DNA of 14,910 nt from Atopobium sp. (GCA_015259035.1 JABZHC010000024.1:1-14910); one strand, 5' to 3'. Counted from the stretch's first letter, positions 7,738-13,794 are shown. Notes: a model not told the origin generated them from the sequence alone. Made by a program: numbers and translations.

Positions 7738-7785
7738 TGAGCTTCAGTCCTATTTGAGCTTCAGTCTTATTTGAGCCTTAATTTG
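7738..7785 (+). repeat. 17-bp tandem repeat, 2.5 copies
   Basis: TGAGCTTCAGTCCTATT (7738-7754) is followed directly by TGAGCTTCAGTCTTATT (7755-7771), differing at one base, and then by a decayed third start TGAGCCTTAATTTG (7772-7785). It is non-coding, just after the methyltransferase stop. Confidence 0.85.
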
Positions 7786-7913
7786 TGATTGAACTGGGGT
7801 TTGTTCGGTTTTCTCGCTATATAAATTCTTTTACGAAGCGGCTATGATATACATACGTCACGCTGGCTTGTCATGTGCTTGTACCTGCTGCTTCAGGAGA
7901 AACGAGAGATACC

Positions 7914-9842
7914 ATGCTGGATATTCGTCGCGTTTTGGCAAGTGCGCCCAAAAAGCATACGGAGGAGACGCTGAATTCTCTGACGACTGTTTGGGGAGAG
8001 GCGCTTGACCCATCGAACGTATTGCCTGAGTATCCGCGTCCTCGCATGCAGCGCGACAATTACGTGATGCTGAACGGCGCGTGGGATTATGCGATTGTGC
8101 CGGTAGATGGCGGGATTGGAGTAGAGACCCTCACGCAACAGGCAATTCCTTCCCGTTGGGACGGACAGATTGTGGTGCCGTTCTCGCCAGAAGCTCCGCT
8201 CTCTGATGTTGGTCGTACGGTGCATCCGAGCGAACTTTTGTGGTACAAGCGCAAAATTGAACTACCTAAACTGGCCGATGACCAGCGAATTATTCTACAT
8301 TTCGAAGCGGTTGACTGGATGTGCGCGTGCTTTGTGAATGGTAAGCTTGCTGGTACGCATGCTGGCGGTTATTTACCGTTTTCCTTTGAGATTACGAATC
8401 TGCTTGGGCCGGCCGCGGCTGGGGAAAGTGTGGGCGAGGTTGAGAGCTCGGTCATAGCAGAGAGTGGCGCCACCGTTGAGCTTGTGCTTTGTGTTTGGGA
8501 TCCAAGTGACACTGGCTCTCAACTGCGTGGAAAGCAGCGACTCTCGCGTGGCGACATTTGGTACACCGCTCAGAGTGGCATTTGGCAAAGCGTATGGTAC
8601 GAGGTTGTTTCTGCGGTTCACCTTGAGTCGCTAACGCTGAAGGGTGGTATGTTTGGCGCGCTTGAGGTTAGAGCGAACGTGCAGGCTAGCGGTCTGGCCG
8701 GTGTACAAATGGGCGCGTTTGAGCTGGAGTTATCGCTCAAAGACGAGCTTGGACAAGACGTTCTTCTCGCCACACTTCCGGCGGACGAGGCAGGGGAGAT
8801 ATCCGCCGAGCAGCATGTGGATGACCCGCTACTTTGGTCGCCGGAGAGTCCGCACCTCTATGCCGTGGAGGCAACACTTTGGCAGGATGGTGCGGTGGTC
8901 GATTTTGTTCGGAGCTATTGCGCGTTTCGTACTGTTGAGGTAAAGAAAGACGTGGCGGGCGTGCCAAGGGTGCACTTGAACGGGGTGCCATATTTTGTGC
9001 GCGGCGTGCTGGATCAGGGCTACTGGCCTGACGGATTGATGACCACGCCGTCCGATGATGCGCTGGTATATGACATAGAGGCTATGAAATCGGCCGGTTT
9101 TAATACGCTGCGTAAACATATCAAGATTGAAAGCGAGCGTTGGTACTATCATTGCGACCGACTCGGCATGCTGGTTTGGCAGGATTGCGTTTCGGGTGGA
9201 AGCGCGTATAGTCCCTGGCACACGAGTCAGAAGCCGACGCTGTTCAGTTTTACTTGGAACCGATTTGATGATACAACTCCAGAACATCATCAGGCTTTAT
9301 CCGCAGGTAATGAGGGTTATCGCAAGGAGTGGACAGAAACCTGTCAGGAAATGGTCAAACTCCTGGACGGGCACCCTTCGATTGGATTATGGACGCTCTT
9401 TAACGAGGGTTGGGGTCAGTTTGATGCACGGGCTGCTACTGAGGCTGTTCGCGCCTTGGATGCAACACGACCAATTGATGCAACAAGCGGCTGGTACGAC
9501 CAGGGATGCGGCGATTTCCTGAGCATCCATAACTACTTCCGGCCACTTCGTGCAGGTTGGCATGGAAAGCAACGGGGGAATCGAGCAACAATAATCTCTG
9601 AGTTCGGTGGTCTTGCTCAGATGACACCAGGTCATACGTCACTTGACCATTCTTATGGATACGGGGATTTTGCCACGGTTGAGGATTGGCGAGCTGCTGT
9701 TAAAAAGTTGCTTGCAGAGGTGGAATCGCTGGCGGATGAGGGCCTTGCGGGATACGTTTATACGCAGGTATCTGATGTTGAGGAAGAGGTAAACGGCCTG
9801 CTTGCTTACGATCGAAAGATCAACAAGTTTGAAGGGCAGTAG
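7914..9842 (+). CDS. Glycoside hydrolase family 2 enzyme, cytoplasmic
   Basis: A 642-residue GH2 glycosidase with the usual order: jelly-roll sugar-binding domain (about 45-235), immunoglobulin-like domain (236-340) and TIM barrel (341-635). The acid/base is Glu498 in LFNEGWGQFD and the nucleophile is Glu563 in ISEFGGL. The N-terminal block WGEALDPSNVLPEYPRPRM is typical of a GH2 branch commonly annotated as beta-galactosidase-like; substrate specificity (galactoside, glucuronide, mannoside) cannot be told. There is no signal peptide, so it acts on imported sugars. The start at 7914 (ATG) was chosen over the in-frame GTG at 7875. The ATG has GAGAG (7904-7908) and AGGAGA (7895-7900) before it, while the GTG has no ribosome binding site and lies close to a likely -10 box TATGAT (7843-7848). 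No transporter or regulator gene is adjacent; it appears to be transcribed alone. Confidence 0.92.
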   Translation: MLDIRRVLASAPKKHTEETLNSLTTVWGEALDPSNVLPEYPRPRMQRDNYVMLNGAWDYAIVPVDGGIGVETLTQQAIPSRWDGQIVVPFSPEAPLSDVGRTVHPSELLWYKRKIELPKLADDQRIILHFEAVDWMCACFVNGKLAGTHAGGYLPFSFEITNLLGPAAAGESVGEVESSVIAESGATVELVLCVWDPSDTGSQLRGKQRLSRGDIWYTAQSGIWQSVWYEVVSAVHLESLTLKGGMFGALEVRANVQASGLAGVQMGAFELELSLKDELGQDVLLATLPADEAGEISAEQHVDDPLLWSPESPHLYAVEATLWQDGAVVDFVRSYCAFRTVEVKKDVAGVPRVHLNGVPYFVRGVLDQGYWPDGLMTTPSDDALVYDIEAMKSAGFNTLRKHIKIESERWYYHCDRLGMLVWQDCVSGGSAYSPWHTSQKPTLFSFTWNRFDDTTPEHHQALSAGNEGYRKEWTETCQEMVKLLDGHPSIGLWTLFNEGWGQFDARAATEAVRALDATRPIDATSGWYDQGCGDFLSIHNYFRPLRAGWHGKQRGNRATIISEFGGLAQMTPGHTSLDHSYGYGDFATVEDWRAAVKKLLAEVESLADEGLAGYVYTQVSDVEEEVNGLLAYDRKINKFEGQ

Positions 9843-9963
9843 CTGTCGGGTGTTGTTAAGTAATGCTCTACGGTGTCCGGTAGTCAAGCGATGAACAGCC
9901 GAGTGAAAGATGCTCAGTTGATTGAGTGGTGTCCAGTAATACCGAGTGCTGATTTTCGCCAAA

Positions 9964-10113
9964 GTGGTAAAAAATGCGTTTAGTTGGAGTTTCATTTTTA
10001 TGCATAGCGAGTTTTCGCAGATAAAAAATTGCAACGGTGGTAAAAAATCGTCTTAGTTGGAGATAAAAATCACTTTTTAAAAAATTGATCTCCAACTAAA
10101 CGGGATTTTTACC
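9964..10113. repeat. Three-copy intergenic repeat, two direct and one inverted
   Basis: Copy 1 (9964-9989) and copy 2 (10037-10062) are 26 bases each, both start GTGGTAAAAAAT and end TTAGTTGGAG, and begin 73 bases apart. Copy 3 (10090-10113) is the reverse complement, reading GGTAAAAAT then TTTAGTTGGAG on the minus strand. Copies 2 and 3 pair through a perfect 12-bp stem (10053-10064 with 10088-10099) around an A/T-rich loop of 23 bases. Flanking bases are also partly shared (TTTTCGC before copies 1 and 2; TCA followed by a T-tract after both). It looks like a dispersed intergenic repeat or a decayed miniature element rather than a terminator. Confidence 0.75.
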
Positions 10114-10162
10114 TTTTTAGCCCCTAAAATTTTGGTCTAAAAATTGAGTGATACACAAAATT

Positions 10163-10184
10163 GAATATCTGTGCATAGATATTC
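10163..10184. repeat. Inverted repeat in AT-rich intergenic region
   Basis: GAATATCT (10163-10170) and AGATATTC (10177-10184) are exact reverse complements with a six-base spacer GTGCAT. No coding or terminator function is evident. It may be an operator or simply part of the repeat-rich block. Confidence 0.45.
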
Positions 10185-10240
10185 GTAGAAATGAATACAT
10201 ATTTAGCCTAAATAGAAATTTTGCAACTTAATACAAAAAA

Positions 10241-10274
10241 CTCGCCTTCCAGAGATTTATTTCTGGAAGGCGAG
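10241..10274 (-). terminator. Rho-independent terminator of the flavin operon
   Basis: A perfect 13-bp stem (10241-10253, CTCGCCTTCCAGA, with 10262-10274) and an 8-base loop. Read on the minus strand it is followed immediately by six Ts (the AAAAAA at 10235-10240). It lies 112 bases after the stop of the FMN reductase-PAS gene and is the expected end of the apbE operon transcript. On the plus strand no T-run follows. Confidence 0.9.
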
Positions 10275-10322
10275 GGAAGTATATCACTTCAGTTGTGCAT
10301 TATTGCGCTTGGTCGCACATAG

Positions 10323-10380
10323 GCGCGTCAAGCAGCGTATCGCGGCCGCGCGGCGCGGTCGCGCGTCGCGGTGCGTAGCT
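10323..10380. other. GC-rich, self-complementary patch after the operon's last gene
   Basis: A strongly GC-rich stretch in otherwise AT-rich surroundings, lying between the FMN reductase-PAS stop and the operon terminator. CGCGGCCGCG (10341-10350) can pair with CGCGGTCGCG (10354-10363) through ten positions with one G-U pair and a three-base loop. Read in frame past the stop codon of the upstream gene, the frame stays open for 33 codons, but composition alone may explain that. Confidence 0.55.
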
Positions 10381-10385
10381 GCACG

Positions 10386-11603
10386 TTAAGCGCTTGCTCC
10401 GGAGGTAGCGTCTACGCCTGCACTTGGTGCGGAAGCACCAGCAGCAGGGGCGGGAGCGCCAGCTGGTGGAACAACTGCGCCGCTAGCGCTTACGAGGCGC
10501 TGACCTGTGGTTTGCAGATACCAATCAAGCCATGGCTTGAAGTTGAAGACGATCTCGTTAATGCCCGCATACGAACCGTCAGGATAATACATTGCCTGGT
10601 AGTTGTGGGTATTGATGATGTCAGCTGGCGTACCTGGGACAATGGTACGAACATACTCTTTGTCGCCGTTACGAAGCACGCCGATGACAAACTCAACGTT
10701 CTTCATGCGACCCTCGGGAAGAGAGCTATGAACTGTGGAAAGACGGTCGCCCGACTGCGCTGGCACGCGTTTTGCCAGCATAGTGTCTGGGTTGTCATGA
10801 GCGTTGTTGTAGTAAAGGAACTGGTTGTTGTCGTCCGCGTAGGTCAGCTCAAATGGCATTGCTTTCAGGAACATGTCAATCTGGTTGACCGTCAAAATGC
10901 CGTGGTCAAGCTTAACGTATGTGTCGCCCGAGACCGCGCCCACAAGCTCAGCGGCCTTCTCGACCCAATCAGGATCGTCGGGATCGATGCCCTGGATAGT
11001 GGTGGAAATTGAGTTGGTTACGTCCAGATCCTCTGGTGCGATTGGCTTTGGCTTCTTCAACTTGGAGACCACCTCTACGTATTTGACAAAGTTATCCAGG
11101 CAAAGGCCCAGGAAGCTGACGGTGCGCTCGTCGATAATGTTGCCGTCCTCGTCAAAGGCCTGCTTAGCTTTTCCAAGAAGGAACTCGTTACCAGGCAAAA
11201 CGTATGCGTTTACGCCCGGAGCGTCCAAAATCTTGCGCAGATGCACTTGCGCGCGAGAAGTTCCCTGGTCGTAGTAAGAAGCGCCAACAATCATGACAGG
11301 CTTATTCTCAAATGGATGCACATCGTAGGAGAGCCACTCGATGACGCTCTTAAGCGCAGGTGAGATGGTGTGGTTGTGCTCGGGAGTAGAAATAATGACG
11401 CCGTCAGCGCGGGTAATCTTGTTGTACAGCAGACGGAGCTGGAAGTTTTCGTCCCACTTGAGGTCCTGGTTGAACAGAGGAATGTTATCAATCTCAAGGA
11501 TCTCAAGCTCAAACTGCTTGGCAAAGTGCTTTTTGATGAAGTGCAGAAGCTTTCGGTTATAGGAAATCTCCGCATTTGAACCGACGATTCCGACAAATTT
11601 CAT
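10386..11603 (-). CDS. NAD(P)H-dependent FMN reductase-PAS fusion with a possible flavinylation tail
   Basis: A 405-residue cytoplasmic protein in three parts. Residues 1-185 are an NADPH-dependent FMN reductase (flavodoxin fold): GSNAEISYNRKLLHF (8-22) for FMN phosphate binding, TPEHNHTISPALKSVIEW (73-90), and a VGASYYDQGTSRAQ (106-119) loop. Residues about 240-365 resemble a PAS_10/DUF438-type PAS domain (MPFELTYADDNNQFLYYN, 249-266; later NVEFVIGVLRNGDKEYVRT). Residues 371-397 form an Ala/Pro/Gly linker, and the protein ends DATSGASA (398-405), matching the ApbE FMN-attachment consensus D-x-x-(S/T)-G-A-(S/T) with Ser404 as the candidate site. It is last in the operon with apbE and a paralogous reductase. 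ATG at 11603 has GGAAGGAA upstream. The reductase and PAS calls are confident; the modification is inferred. Confidence 0.85.
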   Translation of the reverse strand: MKFVGIVGSNAEISYNRKLLHFIKKHFAKQFELEILEIDNIPLFNQDLKWDENFQLRLLYNKITRADGVIISTPEHNHTISPALKSVIEWLSYDVHPFENKPVMIVGASYYDQGTSRAQVHLRKILDAPGVNAYVLPGNEFLLGKAKQAFDEDGNIIDERTVSFLGLCLDNFVKYVEVVSKLKKPKPIAPEDLDVTNSISTTIQGIDPDDPDWVEKAAELVGAVSGDTYVKLDHGILTVNQIDMFLKAMPFELTYADDNNQFLYYNNAHDNPDTMLAKRVPAQSGDRLSTVHSSLPEGRMKNVEFVIGVLRNGDKEYVRTIVPGTPADIINTHNYQAMYYPDGSYAGINEIVFNFKPWLDWYLQTTGQRLVSASGAVVPPAGAPAPAAGASAPSAGVDATSGASA

Positions 11604-11623
11604 AGTAGTAGTTCCTTCCAGGC

Positions 11624-12232
11624 CTACAGGTTTTCCCAGTCAAAGTTCTCGGCCTCTTTGCGGAGGAGTTCGCGCGATGCGGCCATTTTTTCGTTGAGTT
11701 TCACAAACAGACGAAAATCGTCAAAGAGCAGGTCAAGCTTCTTGACGGTAGCTTTGTCCTTCAAGTTGCCCTTCTCGTCAAATGCCTGAGGGGCTCGGCC
11801 AAGAAGGAACTCGGAACCTGGCATGATTGCGGCCTTGAGCTCGGGAGCGTCCAGAATTTGGCGGAGCTGAAGCTGTGCGCGAGAAGATCCGAGGGTGCCC
11901 AGGGATGCGCCGACAATCATGACTGGCTTGTTGACCATAGGGAAGATGCCGTAAGACAGCCAAGCAAGCGCGTTTTGCAGGACCGCTGGAATGGAGTGGT
12001 CGTACTCTGGGGTTGCGATGATGACGCCGTCGGCAGCCTCAATTTTCTTTGCAAGCTCGGAGACAACCTCGGGGACCTTCATCTTTGCGGGTTTGTTGAA
12101 CAGGGGAATGTTGTCAATCTCCACCAGCTCAATGGCGGCCTTGTCGGCAAAATGCTTCTGCATAAATTGCAGGAGTCTTCGGTTATTTGACTCTTTTGAA
12201 TTGGTGCCAATAAGGCCAACAAAGTTAAGCAT
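11624..12232 (-). CDS. NAD(P)H-dependent FMN reductase
   Basis: A 202-residue flavodoxin-fold oxidoreductase, a paralogue of the N-terminal domain of the next gene. Motifs: GTNSKESNNRRLLQF near the N-terminus (FMN phosphate loop), EIDNIPLFN, ATPEYDHSIPAVLQNALAWLSYG (split: ATPEYDHSIPAVLQ and NALAWLSYG), VGASLGTLGSSRAQ, and MPGSEFLLGRAPQAFDEKG. The family reduces FMN, quinones or azo compounds with NAD(P)H. It ends without a PAS domain or a flavinylation-like tail, unlike its neighbour. ATG at 12232 was chosen over the TTG immediately before it because AAGGAAG (12237-12243) suits it. It lies 17 bases after apbE and 20 bases before the fusion gene, in one operon. Confidence 0.92.
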   Translation of the reverse strand: MLNFVGLIGTNSKESNNRRLLQFMQKHFADKAAIELVEIDNIPLFNKPAKMKVPEVVSELAKKIEAADGVIIATPEYDHSIPAVLQNALAWLSYGIFPMVNKPVMIVGASLGTLGSSRAQLQLRQILDAPELKAAIMPGSEFLLGRAPQAFDEKGNLKDKATVKKLDLLFDDFRLFVKLNEKMAASRELLRKEAENFDWENL

Positions 12233-12249
12233 CAAACTTCCTTTCTGAA

Positions 12250-13212
12250 TTACGCAAGGAACTCAGGTGAGATTCCCGACGAATAATATACGCGATTATC
12301 AGTGGTTACTATGAACGCCTCGATGTCTTTTTCTTGTTCCACACGGGCAAGGAGCTGACGGGGTTTCTCGCCATAAAGGCGCGTGGTCCAAATTTCTCCA
12401 TCAAGCGAGTTATTCGAGATAATCGTGATGCTCGCAAGTTGCGTGTCAACTGGATAGCCTGTCTTGCGGTCAAGAATGTGGTGATAGGTGTGCTCGTTTA
12501 CCTGCAGTTTCCTTTCGTAGGTACCGGAGGTCACCACGGACTGGTTGCAAATAGGCAGCACAGCAAGGTTGGTGCCTCGCGGTTGTCGCGGATCCTGGAT
12601 GCCAATCTGCCACGGCCTGTTCGAGAGCACATTGGCGCCAATTGTCTTAATGTTACCGCCAAGGTTGATAAGTGCGGAATCAACGTGCTGACTTTCCAGA
12701 TAATCTGCAATTTTGTCCGCGATGTAGCCTTTGGCCAAGCACCCCAGGTCCAGCTTCATGCCCTCTTTGGCGAGAAACACGGTGCAGCTCAGAGGATCCA
12801 ATTCAATGAGTTGCGGATCAGTAAGCGACAGCGCGTGCGTGACCTCGGCGTTATTTGGAATGCGAGCGTCAGAAAAGCCGATTCGCCAGGCTTGTACCAA
12901 AGGGCCAATAGCAACGTTTAAATGACTTGCAGGTAGAAGGCTTTGTTCCTTGCCAATCTGAATGAGCTCAAACAGCTCGGGGTCAACGGGGACAGGATGT
13001 TTGCCTGCTGCAAGATTGACCTGCATAAGCTCGGAATTGGCGTCATTTGCGCTAAACCGCTGGTTATAGATGTTAAGGAGTTCAAAGACGTTATCAAGTA
13101 GCTGTTCTGCAGTGCGCTCTTCCTGCGCATCATTGGAAGGTGACAATAAAGAGATGGTGATAGTCGCGCCCATCAGGTGAGTTGATCTGGAAATGTAGGC
13201 TCGTTCTGGCAC
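12250..13212 (-). CDS. apbE: FAD:protein FMN transferase
   Basis: A 320-residue ApbE, which transfers the FMN part of FAD onto Thr/Ser of target flavoproteins with Mg2+. Motifs in order: THLMGATITISLL (11-23), RFSANDANSEL (52-62), HLNVAIGPLVQAWRIG (97-112), KLDLGCLAKGYIADK (153-167), INLGGNIKTIG (182-192), SVVTSGTYER (225-234), HHILDRKTGYPVD (244-256) and the metal-binding Asp271 in LDGEIWTTRLYG. In well-studied enzymes Asp is followed by Thr four residues later; here that position is Trp275, with Thr276 and Thr277 next. GCLAKGY replaces the usual GAIAKGY. There is no lipoprotein or signal sequence, so it acts in the cytoplasm. The start is GTG (13212) with GGGAG four bases before it. It is first in the operon, and the tail of the fusion protein is its most obvious candidate substrate. 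Confidence 0.93.
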   Translation of the reverse strand: MPERAYISRSTHLMGATITISLLSPSNDAQEERTAEQLLDNVFELLNIYNQRFSANDANSELMQVNLAAGKHPVPVDPELFELIQIGKEQSLLPASHLNVAIGPLVQAWRIGFSDARIPNNAEVTHALSLTDPQLIELDPLSCTVFLAKEGMKLDLGCLAKGYIADKIADYLESQHVDSALINLGGNIKTIGANVLSNRPWQIGIQDPRQPRGTNLAVLPICNQSVVTSGTYERKLQVNEHTYHHILDRKTGYPVDTQLASITIISNNSLDGEIWTTRLYGEKPRQLLARVEQEKDIEAFIVTTDNRVYYSSGISPEFLA

Positions 13213-13246
13213 GACTCTCCCATAGTGTCCAACAGCAGTTTGTTCA

Positions 13247-13275
13247 ATTTTACCTGCAGATTGCTTGGCTGTAAC
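13247..13275 (-). promoter_or_regulatory. Candidate promoter of the apbE operon
   Basis: On the minus strand, GTTACA (13270-13275) as -35 and TAAAAT (13247-13252) as -10 with exactly 17 bases between, preceded by GG. The expected transcript starts about 25-30 bases before the GTG start of apbE, leaving no room for an FMN riboswitch. Confidence 0.6.
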
Positions 13276-13305
13276 TCTATTTTACGTTTGTTTGTTACGG
13301 TCATT

Positions 13306-13321
13306 TGTTGTATCGACAACA
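13306..13321. promoter_or_regulatory. Inverted repeat upstream of the apbE promoter
   Basis: TGTTGT (13306-13311) and ACAACA (13316-13321) are exact reverse complements around ATCG. The site is 30 bases upstream of the -35 box of the apbE operon, a position suited to an activator or a distal repressor. It does not match the Rex consensus TTGTTAA-N4-TTAACAA. Confidence 0.5.
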
Positions 13322-13343
13322 TTTTGACGAGAAACTCTATAGC

Positions 13344-13379
13344 TTTGGTTGCCCGCTGAAGCCCGCTTTCAGCTCCAAA
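13344..13379. other. Two-part stem-loop in the intergenic region
   Basis: An outer stem TTTGG (13344-13348) with CCAAA (13375-13379) encloses an inner stem GCTGAA (13355-13360) with TTCAGC (13368-13373) and a 7-base loop GCCCGCT, itself a near copy of the bases before the inner stem. It may be a structured RNA element or regulatory DNA; which strand is transcribed is not clear. Confidence 0.4.
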
Positions 13380-13434
13380 CGTGAAGAAAACTGTGGAGTT
13401 AATTTGATTATTTATTCATAGGGATGTCTGTTTA

Positions 13435-13529
13435 TTGTTGATATGTACTCATTCCAGTATCATTTTTTGCAGAAAGTACTGACCGAAGAATTATTCTTGG
13501 CTGACGCGTATACGCCAGCCAGTTTTTTT
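13435..13529 (+). ncRNA. Putative short terminated transcript (small RNA or attenuated leader)
   Basis: TTGTTG (13435-13440) and TATCAT (13458-13463), 17 bases apart, form a candidate promoter. A terminator follows at 13497-13529, so the predicted RNA is only about 60 bases, starting near 13470. There is no open reading frame within it. A hairpin at 13483-13500 (CCGAAGAAT with ATTCTTGG, one bulged G) shares the bases TTGG with the terminator stem, so the two structures exclude each other, as in an attenuator. Either a free small RNA or a leader regulating the genes to the right is possible. No match to a known RNA family was recognised. Confidence 0.4.
13497..13529 (+). terminator. Rho-independent terminator, plus strand
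   Basis: Stem TGGCTG (13498-13503) with CAGCCA (13516-13521), a two-base bulge AC, then GCG/CGC around a TATA loop, followed by seven Ts (13523-13529). No plus-strand gene ends upstream within 3.6 kb, so it must end a short local transcript. Confidence 0.75.
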
Positions 13530-13546
13530 GAAGGAGCATAAAAGAA

Positions 13547-13594
13547 ATGGAAAAAAGAATGGCTTGGTGTACACGTTTTTCTCGCCAGGAGTAA
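13547..13594 (+). CDS. Possible 15-residue leader peptide
   Basis: ATG at 13547 with AAGGAG (13531-13536) ten bases before it opens a 15-codon frame, MEKRMAWCTRFSRQE, whose TAA overlaps a further ATG (13594) with an 8-codon frame. It lies directly after the terminator at 13497-13529. The long spacing and tiny size make it uncertain; it may be a leader peptide or chance. Confidence 0.25.
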   Translation: MEKRMAWCTRFSRQE

Positions 13595-13667
13595 TGAAGT
13601 TAAATCTACGCACTTTGTAGCATTAATTGAGCGCAATTTAGTCAGTTTTCAAAGTCTTTGTCCAAGA

Positions 13668-13697
13668 TTGAAATAAAAAACTTTAATTGAATACAAT
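13668..13697 (+). promoter_or_regulatory. Candidate promoter of the surface protein gene
   Basis: TTGAAA (13668-13673) and TACAAT (13692-13697) with an 18-base spacer, both close to consensus. The transcript would start near 13704, giving a leader of about 87 bases. The leader includes a hairpin CCATTA/TAATGG (13723-13728 with 13736-13741) and the small ORF at 13750-13794. Confidence 0.65.
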
Positions 13698-13749
13698 ATT
13701 TCTTTAGAAATTAGGTCAAAAACCATTAGTATGTTTAATGGAGCTATAT

Positions 13750-13794
13750 ATGTCTCCAGGGGTACGCTCGATAGGAAAGATGGGGTTGATATGA
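13750..13794 (+). CDS. 14-codon leader ORF overlapping the surface protein start
   Basis: ATG at 13750 is preceded by GGAG (13740-13743) with an ideal six-base spacer and encodes MSPGVRSIGKMGLI. Its TGA (13792-13794) overlaps the ATG (13791-13793) of the surface protein in ATGA, the standard arrangement for translational coupling. The surface protein's own ribosome binding site is poor (GGGG five bases upstream; AGGA about 14 upstream), so ribosomes finishing this ORF may supply its initiation. The GG of the SD also closes the hairpin at 13723-13741, so folding would limit access. Unproven, but the geometry is specific. Confidence 0.5.
   Translation: MSPGVRSIGKMGLI

Larger units (their letters stand above)
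9843..10240. other. AT-rich intergenic block
   Basis: About 400 bases with no convincing gene. It holds an imperfect 13-mer pair (GGTGTCCGGTAGT at 9872-9884 and GGTGTCCAGTAAT at 9928-9940), the three-copy repeat at 9964-10113, an inverted repeat at 10163-10184, and a very AT-rich tract from about 10115 to 10240. A minus-strand frame of 75 codons (9868-10095, TTG start) runs through it but lacks a ribosome binding site and is made largely of the repeats. Confidence 0.7.

Noticed and set aside
7875..7913. GTG start for the GH2 gene, adding 13 residues
   Set aside because: No ribosome binding site precedes it and it lies close to a probable -10 box, whereas the ATG at 7914 has purine-rich sequences at suitable distances and starts the family-like N-terminus.
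9868..10095. 75-codon minus-strand frame in the repeat block
   Set aside because: It begins with TTG inside the repeat, has no ribosome binding site, and most of its sequence is the repeat itself.
10053..10099. Terminator for the GH2 gene formed by repeat copies 2 and 3
   Set aside because: The 12-bp stem has a 23-base loop and lies over 200 bases after the stop; the T-rich bases after it belong to the inverted repeat copy and are separated from the stem, so termination is possible but not supported.
9964..10113. CRISPR array
   Set aside because: There are only three copies, one inverted, with unequal spacing and divergent centres, and no cas genes in the window.
13213..13246. FMN riboswitch in front of the flavin operon
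   Set aside because: The predicted leader is only about 30 bases and shows none of the conserved RFN-element segments.
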